DNA from: an uncultured Lachnospiraceae bacterium
Lineage (GTDB): Bacteria; Bacillota; Clostridia; Lachnospirales; Lachnospiraceae
Direction: 5' to 3'
Length of the DNA stretch: 64,000 nt
NCBI GenBank assembly: GCA_902476645.1
Contig: CABSEG010000005.1
Span: forward strand, 1 to 64,000
Below the pieces are notes generated by a model, which did not search any database, was not told the origin of the DNA, and worked only from the letters and a program-made list of their open reading frames with translations. This document shows positions 1 to 7,502 of this stretch, one piece after another (position 1 is the first letter of the stretch; each line of letters opens with the position of its first letter). Made by a program: the position numbers and the translations under genes.

Positions 1-554
1 AAGCCGTAAACGGCCTCTGAAGCCACGTCATTGGCTGTGGCATAAGCGTCCCGGAAGAAAACGAAAATCAGGTTCATGACAAGCAAGGTATTGGTCAGAG
101 CTCCGGCTACTCCCGCCAGGGCCAGGGCCAAAGTCGGTTTGGCATCCTTACGGCCGATGTGGCGAACCCCGCGAAATATATAATAGGGCACAACGCCCAC
201 AAGAATTCTGGGAAGAAAACAGATGATCAGGCTTCCGATGCCTCCGTGTATTTCTCCCAGCTCATAAAAGGGTGAGAATACAAATGAGGTAGCCGTGGGA
301 TTGATGGTGTTATTGATGAAACTGGTCAGTCCGAAGATAAAGCCAAGGGCTGCGCCTTTTCTGGGGCCCAGCATCAAAGAACCTATGATGACGGGAATAT
401 GGATAATCGTGGCTCTGGTAAAGCCCAGAGGGATATATCCCAGAAATGGGGTAAAGGCCATAAGGATAATCAGTGCTGCGAAAAGTGCAACCTGAACCAG
501 GCCCAGTGTCTGCGGTTTTCGACCGCCAATGGGTTTTGCTTTTACGCGATTCAT
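1..554 (-). CDS. ECF transporter S component, probably pantothenate (PanT-like), partial
   Basis: This reading frame begins at an ATG at 554 (minus strand), 7 bases after an AAGGAGG site, and stays open to the window edge, so the C-terminus is missing (184 codons visible). It is a hydrophobic integral membrane protein. After a short basic N-terminus come predicted helices, a loop with IHIPVIIGSLMLGPRKGA and GFIFGLTSFINNT, which is the pattern of the ECF S-component superfamily. Such proteins bind a vitamin and dock to the shared EcfA/A'/T energising module, which is not in this window. The gene is divergent from coaBC, the second step of CoA synthesis after pantothenate phosphorylation, so pantothenate is the most likely substrate. 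Family is seen in the sequence; substrate is inferred from the neighbour. Confidence 0.82.
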   Translation of the reverse strand, partial: MNRVKAKPIGGRKPQTLGLVQVALFAALIILMAFTPFLGYIPLGFTRATIIHIPVIIGSLMLGPRKGAALGFIFGLTSFINNTINPTATSFVFSPFYELGEIHGGIGSLIICFLPRILVGVVPYYIFRGVRHIGRKDAKPTLALALAGVAGALTNTLLVMNLIFVFFRDAYATANDVASEAVYG

Positions 555-609
555 TTTTTTCCTCCTTGTTATTATTCTCTTTTCGAGATACAACACAATT
601 TACGCAGCC

Positions 610-638
610 AGTATAACACAGCTTTTTTCTTGATTCAA
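610..638 (-). promoter_or_regulatory. Sigma-A type promoter of the ECF S-component gene
   Basis: On the minus strand, TTGAAT (638-633) and TATACT (615-610) are separated by exactly 17 bases. The leader to the ATG at 554 is about 50 bases and shows no obvious riboswitch. Confidence 0.65.
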
Positions 639-696
639 GTAACGATCCGGGGTTGTCTGATTTTCTGACCAGAAAAAAGAGAAACCGGATAAAATT

Positions 697-728
697 TTGT
701 GCAAATGAGCAGTAGAGTATGGTATACT
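697..728 (+). promoter_or_regulatory. Possible promoter of coaBC
   Basis: A good -10 element, TATACT, lies at 723-728, preceded by TTGTGC at 697-702. The 20-base spacing is longer than ideal, so the -35 assignment is weak. Confidence 0.35.
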
Positions 729-758
729 GTCTACAGTGTAGAGAAAAGGAGGAGTCGA

Positions 759-1973
759 ATGCTAAAAGGAAAAACGGTGGTTTTGGGAGTTTCCGGCAGC
801 ATTGCGGCCTATAAGATGGCAAATGTGGCCAGTATGCTGATGAAGCAGCATTGCGAGGTACACGTGATTATGACTGCCAATGCCGTAAATTTTATTCATC
901 CTATTACCTTCGAGACTTTGACGAATCACAAGTGCCTGGTTGATACCTTTGACCGGAATTTTCAGTACAATGTGGAACATGTGGCTCTGGCAAAGAAGGC
1001 AGATCTGATGCTGATTGCTCCGGCTACAGCCAATGTGATTGCCAAGCTGGCCTGGGGATTGGCAGACGATATGCTAAGCACCACGGCTCTGGCCTGTACC
1101 TGTAAGAAGGTGGTCGCCCCTGCCATGAATACCCGTATGTACGAAAATCCCGTTGTACAGGAAAATATGGACAGGCTGAGAACATTTGGATTTGAGGTCA
1201 TCGCACCGGAGACAGGGATGCTGGCCTGCAAAGATGTGGGAGCAGGAAAGCTGCCGGATGAGAAGACGTTGCTCTCTTATGTGTACAGAGAGATCGCCTG
1301 TGAAAAAGATTTGAAAGGAAAACGGGTGTTGGTGACTGCGGGACCAACCAGAGAGGCGCTGGATCCGGTTCGCTATCTTACCAACCATTCCAGCGGGAAG
1401 ATGGGCTATGCGGTGGCCAAAGCCTGTATGCTGCGCGGAGCCAGAGTGGATCTGATTACAGGCCCCACGGCCATAGAGCCGCCCCCTTTTGTAAATGTGA
1501 TCCGGGTTACGACAGCGGCGGAGATGATGGAGGCCGTGCAAAAACAGTATCAATATGCGGACTGGATCATAAAGGCCGCCGCGGTGGCGGACTATCGGCC
1601 TTTGACGGTCAGCGATGAGAAGCTGAAAAAATCCCAGCGGAATTTTTCCATTTCAATGGAACGAACGGAGGATATTCTGGCATTTCTGGGCGAGCGCAGG
1701 AGAGAGGGACAGTTTCTTTGCGGATTCTCAATGGAAACTCAGAATATGCTGGAAAATTCCAGGAAAAAATTAAGAAAAAAGAATCTGGATATGATTGTAG
1801 CCAACAATGTAAAGCAAGAGGGAGCCGGGTTTGAGACAGACACCAATCTGGTAACCCTGATCACTGAGACAGAGGAGATTTCTCTTCCACTGATGAGTAA
1901 AGAGGAGGTTGCAGGTCGGATATTGGATCAGATTCTGAAGGCAGAGGAGGCGGGAAATCATGGCAGAGTATGA
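759..1973 (+). CDS. coaBC: Bifunctional phosphopantothenoylcysteine decarboxylase / phosphopantothenate-cysteine ligase
   Basis: CoaBC makes 4'-phosphopantetheine in CoA biosynthesis: the CoaB part joins cysteine to 4'-phosphopantothenate and the FMN-dependent CoaC part decarboxylates the product. The N-terminal half has the flavoprotein opening LKGKTVVLGVSGSIAAYK, the His-containing EHVALAKKADL segment, the PAMNTRMYENP motif and the GMLACKDVGAG substrate-recognition clamp. The C-terminal half starts at VLVTAGPTREALDPVR and has TNHSSGKMGYA and KAAAVADYRP. The 404 residues match the usual length. The ATG at 759 is chosen because AAGGAGG (746-752) sits at ideal spacing; frame-open sequence upstream of it belongs to the promoter. 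It is divergent from a probable pantothenate transporter and overlaps the next gene by 14 bases. Confidence 0.96.
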   Translation: MLKGKTVVLGVSGSIAAYKMANVASMLMKQHCEVHVIMTANAVNFIHPITFETLTNHKCLVDTFDRNFQYNVEHVALAKKADLMLIAPATANVIAKLAWGLADDMLSTTALACTCKKVVAPAMNTRMYENPVVQENMDRLRTFGFEVIAPETGMLACKDVGAGKLPDEKTLLSYVYREIACEKDLKGKRVLVTAGPTREALDPVRYLTNHSSGKMGYAVAKACMLRGARVDLITGPTAIEPPPFVNVIRVTTAAEMMEAVQKQYQYADWIIKAAAVADYRPLTVSDEKLKKSQRNFSISMERTEDILAFLGERRREGQFLCGFSMETQNMLENSRKKLRKKNLDMIVANNVKQEGAGFETDTNLVTLITETEEISLPLMSKEEVAGRILDQILKAEEAGNHGRV

Positions 1974-2187
1974 GGCGGTCTGGGAAATCTTTAATCAATG
2001 CAGCAACAACCAGATGAGGGATGTGTTTATTGAAGAGATGGAGACAGAGGACGTGGAGGCGTTTATTCGGGAAAAATTTAAGGGAAAGGATCTCTCCTTT
2101 GAAAAACAGACTCTGGAGGACGGAACCATTGTCTTTGACATTACGGCATCCGGAATGAAGCAGAGATACTCCTTTACGCCGCTGTAA
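1960..2187 (+). CDS. Small acidic protein of unknown function overlapping coaBC
   Basis: A 75-residue protein whose ATG lies inside the end of coaBC (14-base overlap) and follows a GAGGAGG site at 1944-1950, so translation is probably coupled. It is rich in Glu and Asp, has no signal peptide or membrane segment, and seems to be a small alpha/beta fold: a helical first half with EDVEAFIREKFKG, then strands ending MKQRYSFTPL. I do not recognise the family. The good start site, the coupling and the following intact gene argue that it is real. Confidence 0.7.
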   Translation: MAEYEAVWEIFNQCSNNQMRDVFIEEMETEDVEAFIREKFKGKDLSFEKQTLEDGTIVFDITASGMKQRYSFTPL

Positions 2188-2219
2188 GAGGACGCGGGAC
2201 ATCCCATAGGAGGGGAAGA

Positions 2220-3371
2220 ATGGAATTTAAATTAAATAGTAAGAGGAACCTGCTGATAGTGATTGCCTTTTCCATCGGGCTGTATTGGGGGCTGAATCAT
2301 CTGGGGGTTTTAAAAGCAGCTCTGGGTAGAATATTTGGCATTTTGGAGCCCTTTTTATTAGGAGGGTGTATAGCGTTTATTTTAAACGTGCCCATGAAAT
2401 TTTTTGAGAGGCGTTTAAAGCGTCTGCTGAAAAAGAAACGGATTTTACTTCGGGGGCTTTCCATGCTGCTGGCTTTTGTGGTGGCCTTTGGAGCGATTGC
2501 CTTTGTCATCATGACGGTAATCCCGGAGCTGATCAATACCATTAAGGCCATCAACCGGGGGATTCCCCAGTTTTTAAACCAACTGGATAAGTGGGTACGA
2601 GGCCTTTCGGATACCTACCCGGATATCCAGAATTATCTGAATTCCCTGGAGTTGAACTGGTCTAAAATTTCGGAGACGGCTCTGAGCTTTCTGCAAAACA
2701 GCGCCACGAACTTTCTGAATTCCACATGGGGAGTTGCCACCAGTGTGATTGGAGGATTGACCACCACTTTTTTGGGGATTGTATTTGCCCTGTATATTCT
2801 GGCCCAGAAAGAAAAGTTGGGAATGCAGGTAAAAAAGATGCTGTGGGCCTATCTTCCGAGAAAACAGGTGCTTAGGATCTTAAAGGTGGGAAGACTGACC
2901 CACAGGACCTTTTCAAGCTTTATCGCGGGACAGTGTACGGAAGCCGTGGTATTCGGACTTCTGTGCTATCTGTCCATGATGATTTTCCGGTTTCCGTATG
3001 CTGTCACCATATCCGTCCTGGTGGGATTTACCACATTGATTCCGGTACTGGGCGCCTTTCTGGGCACAGCCCTGGGAGCCATTTTGATTATGGTAAGCAG
3101 CCCCCTGAAAGCGGTCTGGTTTGTAATCATGGTGATCGTGCTTCAGCAAATTGACGGGAATTTTATTTACCCAAGAATCGTGGGAAGCTCCGTGGGACTT
3201 CCCAGCATGTGGGTTTTGGCTGCGGTGACATTGGGCGGCAGTCTGATGGGAGTAGTCGGAATGCTGTTCTTTGTGCCTTTGGCTTCTGTGCTGTATGCAT
3301 TGTTACGAAGCAGCGTGTATGTGCGCCTGAAACGGCGGTCTATTACAGAAGAAAGCATACAGGAAACCTGA
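2220..3371 (+). CDS. AI-2E family transporter (YdiK/TqsA-type permease)
   Basis: A 383-residue integral membrane protein of the AI-2E transporter family (PF01594). The N-terminal hairpin of two helices (about residues 10-60) is followed by a basic loop, a third helix, a long amphipathic segment rich in predicted helix (SDTYPDIQNYLNSLELNW), and a C-terminal bundle of about five helices. The family landmark is the late QQIDGNFIYPRIVGSSVGLP motif around residues 305-325. Members have been linked to autoinducer-2 export, Na+(Li+)/H+ antiport or other exports; the substrate cannot be told from sequence. The ATG follows AGGAGGGG at 2208-2215. Confidence 0.9.
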   Translation: MEFKLNSKRNLLIVIAFSIGLYWGLNHLGVLKAALGRIFGILEPFLLGGCIAFILNVPMKFFERRLKRLLKKKRILLRGLSMLLAFVVAFGAIAFVIMTVIPELINTIKAINRGIPQFLNQLDKWVRGLSDTYPDIQNYLNSLELNWSKISETALSFLQNSATNFLNSTWGVATSVIGGLTTTFLGIVFALYILAQKEKLGMQVKKMLWAYLPRKQVLRILKVGRLTHRTFSSFIAGQCTEAVVFGLLCYLSMMIFRFPYAVTISVLVGFTTLIPVLGAFLGTALGAILIMVSSPLKAVWFVIMVIVLQQIDGNFIYPRIVGSSVGLPSMWVLAAVTLGGSLMGVVGMLFFVPLASVLYALLRSSVYVRLKRRSITEESIQET

Positions 3372-3464
3372 GAATCAAAGATGACAGAGACGCTTGCGTG
3401 TATGAGCGGAGGGGCTGTTTGGGCAGCCCGAAACAAACAGGAGAAACAGGAGGATTTTAAAATC

Positions 3465-4295
3465 ATGTCAGAAAGAGAATGTAACAATACGGAATGCAGC
3501 AGGGAGAGCTGCGAGGGATGTCCCTCAAAAAAACCAACCAATTTTCAGATCGAGCCCGGTCCTTACACGGAGGTCAAACATGTGATTGGGGTAGTGAGCG
3601 GAAAGGGCGGTGTGGGTAAGTCCATGGTGACGGCCTCCCTTGCCAACCAGATGGCAGCCAGAGGTTGCAGGGTGGGAATTTTGGATGCAGATATCACAGG
3701 CCCGTCCATCCCCAAAATGTACGGACTTCACGGACCGGCACAGGCCGGAGACGAGGGGATCTACCCCATGCTTACGGAAAACGATATCAAGGTTATGTCC
3801 ATTAATCTGTTGATGCCGGATGAGGAGGCGCCTGTGATCTGGAGGGGGCCGGTTATTTCCAATATGGTAAAGCAATTCTGGACAGATGTAATCTGGGGGG
3901 AATTGGACTATCTCTTTGTGGATATGCCTCCCGGAACCGGAGACGTGCCTCTGACGGTATTTCAGTCCCTGCCGGTGGACGGCATTGTCATTGTATCTTC
4001 CCCCCAGGATCTGGTCCGTTTGATCGTAAAGAAGGCGTACAATATGGCCAGAAATATGAATATTCCTGTGCTGGGAATCGTGGAGAACTACAGCTACTTT
4101 GAATGCCCGGATTGTAAAAAGCAGGTAAAGCTGTTTGGAGAGAGCCATATTGACGAGATTGCGGCGGAGCTTACAGTACCGGTGCTGGGCAAGCTGCCCA
4201 TCGACCCGGCCTTTGCAGCGCTGGCAGATCAGGGACAATTCCACCAGTCCAGGAACCCTTATCTGGAGCAGGCGGTCTTAGCGTTGCCAAGGTAG
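3465..4295 (+). CDS. Mrp/NBP35 family iron-sulfur cluster carrier ATPase
   Basis: A 276-residue P-loop NTPase of the ParA/MinD group that carries or inserts Fe-S clusters. The deviant Walker A GKGGVGKS is near residues 46-53, with VDMPPGTGD as the Walker B region and SSPQDLVRLIVKKA characteristic of Mrp. The C-terminal half has the CxxC pair ECPDCKK that bridges a cluster across the dimer. Unlike many bacterial Mrp proteins it also has a Cys-rich N-terminus (C6, C11, C16, C19) recalling eukaryotic Nbp35. The start at 3465 is preferred over upstream codons because CAGGAGGA (3447-3454) is 10 bases before it and the Cys cluster follows directly. Confidence 0.92.
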   Translation: MSERECNNTECSRESCEGCPSKKPTNFQIEPGPYTEVKHVIGVVSGKGGVGKSMVTASLANQMAARGCRVGILDADITGPSIPKMYGLHGPAQAGDEGIYPMLTENDIKVMSINLLMPDEEAPVIWRGPVISNMVKQFWTDVIWGELDYLFVDMPPGTGDVPLTVFQSLPVDGIVIVSSPQDLVRLIVKKAYNMARNMNIPVLGIVENYSYFECPDCKKQVKLFGESHIDEIAAELTVPVLGKLPIDPAFAALADQGQFHQSRNPYLEQAVLALPR

Positions 4296-4345
4296 AAAAG
4301 GACGCAGATATTTGGAAGTTGTGAGATGGTGGGAAAAGAGTATAA

Positions 4346-4714
4346 TGGCTAAGAAAGGTAAAGTACTCAGATGCAAACGGAAATGAAGAGAATCCAGATG
4401 TGATAGCGAAGGACGACTATGCAAAAACTGCGGCCAAAGGCACTACAGTTTATAAAGTTGGGGCTACTACATTTAGAACATCTTCAAAAATAAAGAATGT
4501 TAATTATACAGTAACCATAAATGGAGTTGCCTTTACAAATCAAACAAGGACTACAACAAAGTTTTGCGAATCTGGGGATAGCGGAGGTATCGTTTACATT
4601 AAGCAGAATTCAAAGAATCTTCCTATAGGGATTATCAAGGGAAAAAATAATTTATATTCTTATTACACGAAAGCTATAGAAGTAGAAAGATTAATGAAGG
4701 TATACCCATACTAA
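4346..4714 (+). pseudogene. C-terminal remnant of a trypsin-like (S1) serine protease
   Basis: The frame open from 4346 to a TAA at 4714 encodes the last part of an S1-type, streptogrisin-like protease: a VYKVGATTFRTSSKI strand, an NGVAFTN strand, and CESGDSGGIVY with the catalytic Ser in GDSGG, followed by PIGIIKG. The catalytic His and Asp, the signal peptide and the N-terminal barrel are absent. An in-frame TAA (4343-4345) stands just upstream and the only internal start is GTG 4400 without a ribosome binding site. Base composition is A+T-richer than the flanking genes. It is most likely a 5'-deleted pseudogene, possibly imported. Confidence 0.75.
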
Positions 4715-4803
4715 TAATATGGATTACAAATCTTGTGCTATAAACTGCTGATTAAAAGGTGCTTTGTGTGTTGGAATTGATCAAATAGATTAAAGGAGAA
4801 TGT

Positions 4804-5652
4804 ATGTTAACAATAATCAAAGGAATTGCAGTTTTGGTACTCTGCATGTATGCGGGAGCCATGACTCAAGCAAACGGGCAATCCAGTGACATATTATTGG
4901 CAGAGGAAGTTCAGGATATAGGGCCGGGGCCGGGCGATGATTTGGTTGAGGAAGGAACTATAGAAACAGAGACTGCGCCACCAGATGTTATGGAACCTGC
5001 AGATATATTTCAGGATTTTATCTATGTTGGTTCAGAAAAAAGTGAAATTGAAGATCCTGACCAATATTGGGAAGAAAACGGCTATCCAGAAGATGTATCC
5101 TATGTAACAGAGGCTGGTGGAGAGACACAAGATGATGGGACAAAAATTACATATTGGGTAGTAGGAGCTGTTGATGTAGACAAAGGTCGAATGCAAGAAA
5201 TTGCAGATGTATTTTCATCCACATGTAAATTTAAGTTTGAGAAAGCAAAGTATCCTTATTCTGAGCGTAAGCGAGTTTACGATGAGATTGTTGCAAAAGA
5301 TGACAATAAGATTTTATCAGTAGATTTAATGAAGACATTGGATTTGGTACATGTGATGGTTGCACCTGAGAATGTGGAATTCTATGCGGAGCAGATGGCT
5401 GAAGAATATGGAACAAGGGTAGTTGTGTCAGAGGATCCAAAAGCTGTTGATGTAAGTACTTTAGAAGAAGATACAGTGGATATCATAAATGAGGAGACAA
5501 TAGAAGAAGAATCGGAAGCCGTTGAAAGCAAGTATTATACTTTGAAGAAAGCCAGATGGGGAGGCGTATTCATTGTTTGCTTTGGAGTAGTTATAATCAT
5601 CATAATTTTTGGTATTAGAAGGCAATATGTAAAAAGAAAAGATGAAGAGTAA
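4804..5652 (+). CDS. Secreted single-pass membrane protein of unknown function
   Basis: A 282-residue protein with an N-terminal hydrophobic segment (LTIIKGIAVLVLCMYAGAM), a very acidic extracytoplasmic part, a small globular stretch (about residues 115-210), and a strong C-terminal membrane helix (GGVFIVCFGVVIIIIIFG) followed by a basic RRQYVKRKDEE stop-transfer tail. This predicts a signal peptide, an outside domain and a C-terminal anchor. It follows AAAGGAG at 4793-4799. The low G+C matches the protease remnant just upstream, so the two may have arrived together. I do not recognise a family. A protease substrate, inhibitor or partner role is only a guess from position. Confidence 0.7.
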   Translation: MLTIIKGIAVLVLCMYAGAMTQANGQSSDILLAEEVQDIGPGPGDDLVEEGTIETETAPPDVMEPADIFQDFIYVGSEKSEIEDPDQYWEENGYPEDVSYVTEAGGETQDDGTKITYWVVGAVDVDKGRMQEIADVFSSTCKFKFEKAKYPYSERKRVYDEIVAKDDNKILSVDLMKTLDLVHVMVAPENVEFYAEQMAEEYGTRVVVSEDPKAVDVSTLEEDTVDIINEETIEEESEAVESKYYTLKKARWGGVFIVCFGVVIIIIIFGIRRQYVKRKDEE

Positions 5653-5772
5653 ATAGTGCTGCAAACTATAAAACATTCGAAGATTAATTACTTTGGAATT
5701 TGAACGGCGTAAGAAGAGTTTGTTTTTTTCGTACAAGAATGCTTTCCACTCTACTTTTTGAGAAAGGATCGG

Positions 5773-6174
5773 ATGAAGGAGGAAATGAGTTGTATTGTGG
5801 AACAATTCATAGAGCGCTATGGAGATAGGGAAGTCTGTCTTTTCTATTCAGTAGGAGCGGAGCTACATTGCGTTTTGGCAGAGTGAATTCGGTATATTAC
5901 ATACTGTTCCCATAAGATTACCATAACCCTTACGGACGGACAAAAGCAAGTGTTTCGAGGTAGTGTTCGGGAATGTGAAGAACAACTGAAGAACGCAGAT
6001 TTTTTTAAAGCCAACAGCGGTACACTTGTGAATCTAAAGCATTGTGAAGAATATAATGGCGATGGGTTTCTGATGGGGGATGGAGAAAAAATTTTAGTAA
6101 GCAGAGAAAGAAGAAAGCAGGCGCGGAAGCAATTTTGCGCTTACTGGAGCCAGGGATTCGGATTTGGCCCGTGA
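5773..6174 (+). pseudogene. LytTR DNA-binding domain protein broken by an in-frame TGA
   Basis: Read through one TGA at 5884-5886, this is a LytTR-type HTH domain: IRYITYCSHKITITLTDG, then VRECEEQL, FFKANSGTLVNLKHC and the closing ILVSRERRKQARKQF. These elements bind DNA in AgrA/LytR response regulators. The 37 codons before the stop are short for a receiver domain, so either the gene was a stand-alone LytTR protein or a receiver has been lost. The ATG at 5773 follows AGAAAGGA. The stop lies exactly before the first LytTR strand, so the upstream part alone is non-functional. A restart at 5950 would give only part of the domain. Confidence 0.72.
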
Positions 6175-6191
6175 ACTTTCCGTGGGCGGTA

Positions 6192-6219
6192 TTTACAAAC
6201 GGCTTGTCTGTGGTAAAAT
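6192..6219 (+). promoter_or_regulatory. Promoter of the frameshifted gene at 6282
   Basis: TTTACA (6192-6197) and TAAAAT (6214-6219) are 16 bases apart, with TGG directly before the -10 giving an extended -10 character. Confidence 0.5.
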
Positions 6220-6281
6220 AGAACTATAGAAGAAGGAGAAAGCAGACAGTCTATACAGTCCAAGGAGAGGAGTGTCAGAAA

Positions 6282-6994
6282 ATGGGAGGATTATGGCAAG
6301 GGTTGAGTCAGATACGGGATGGGAGGCCCACCACGGCCGAGTGGCCGGTAAGGATCTGGAATGAGTGGGAAATCCCCTCGGAATTTCGCAAACAGGTGAT
6401 GGAATGGATGCAGGGAGAGTTTTCAAAATCTGATTTTGTCTTTGCCCCGCGCAGGCGCAGGGTGGAAGGCTCGTTTTCTTACCTGTTTGGTTATGAGGGG
6501 GAACGGCTTCTTTATCTTCGTAAGACAGAGATAGGGATTCAGAAAGCACAATTAAACCGAAGTCAGATTGTGGAGGTTTATACACAAAGAGAGCTTTTAA
6601 ATGCACTGCTGCGTATCACGTATCGGAAGGAGGAGCAGCAGCATACTCTGTTTCTACCCTATATTCCATCTACCTATTATCTTTATGATCCCTTCCTGAA
6701 CTGGCTGTTAGGGCGCAGCAAGGACTTTCTTCCGGTGGAAGCCGAACAGGAATATCCAAGGCCGATGAAGCTTTACCGGGAGAGTCTTGCAATGTATAAT
6801 TATTCTCTTGCGGCCTATCGGCTGGGGGAGACGGCTTTGAGGATTACAGCTACCGTTATGAAAAACGCAGACGTCCGTGGATGCCCTGGAGGGTATTTTT
6901 AGAGGAGTGGCTGGAAGTTCCTATGGACCATGGAAATTTTGAGCTTCATACGTTCGGATACCTGACAGAGTGCACTTATCGTATCGGATGTTGA
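6282..6994 (+). pseudogene. Unknown protein with a single-base frameshift near its C-terminus
   Basis: The frame from the ATG at 6282 (after GGAGAGGAG) runs 206 codons to a stop at 6902, but its last residues look unlike the rest. If one base is restored near 6835-6842 (GCTTTGAGG read as GCTTTTGAGG), the protein continues coherently with FEDYSYRYEKRRRPWMPWRV and FLEEWLEVPMDHGNFEL to a TGA at 6992-6994, about 237 residues. It is a soluble, Trp/Tyr- and Arg-rich protein without signal or membrane segments. I do not recognise it. It may be a real frameshift mutation or a sequencing error in a T run. Confidence 0.55.
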
Positions 6995-7009
6995 CAGGAC
7001 GCGGAGAAT

Positions 7010-7459
7010 TTAGTCAAAGTCTTCAATGGTTCCGGCACCTGCTGCTTCCTCAATATGCAGGATACAGTCGAGGCTGATCTCAATACCGCTCTCCAAAAGG
7101 ATGCTAGGTTTCTTTTTATTGATTTTTTTGATCCGGCCGGAAGCCGTATGATAAGTTCCGCCGGATTTCTTTTTGTCCGGGACAAAATAGGTGACTGCGA
7201 TTTCCGGGCGGACGCCAGAATGGCTGGCGAACCGTAACTTTTCATCCAGCATGGCACGTTCTTCCTCGGAAAGCTCCGGTTTTTCACAGGTGGTTCTGGC
7301 AGCTTCCCGAATCACATCCCCATATCCGGTCAGGGCCGCAAATGGACTAAACTGTGCCGCGCGCTCCTGCATGGACATCCGGGGATGACGGGAAGAGGTA
7401 TGGTGAGGAAGCGTTATGATATCCTCATAGTTGTCCTGAAATGTTGTGTTTCTTTGCAT
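7010..7459 (-). CDS. YolD-like protein
   Basis: A 149-residue member of the YolD-like family. The signature is an early ITLPHHTSSRHPRMSMQERA segment followed by QFSPFAALTGYGD; the rest is a small beta domain with TYFVPDKKKSGGTY. YolD proteins are encoded next to Y-family polymerases of the UvrX/YqjW type and are thought to modulate them, as in Bacillus phages and plasmids. Here it lies 43 bases downstream of such a polymerase on the same strand, so the two form an operon. The ATG at 7459 is chosen because AAGGAG lies at 7470-7465; an in-frame extension upstream has no such site. Confidence 0.85.
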   Translation of the reverse strand: MQRNTTFQDNYEDIITLPHHTSSRHPRMSMQERAAQFSPFAALTGYGDVIREAARTTCEKPELSEEERAMLDEKLRFASHSGVRPEIAVTYFVPDKKKSGGTYHTASGRIKKINKKKPSILLESGIEISLDCILHIEEAAGAGTIEDFD

Positions 7460-7502
7460 AGAATCTCCTTTTTTGAATGTCAGGGAATACCCCTGTGACA
7501 TA

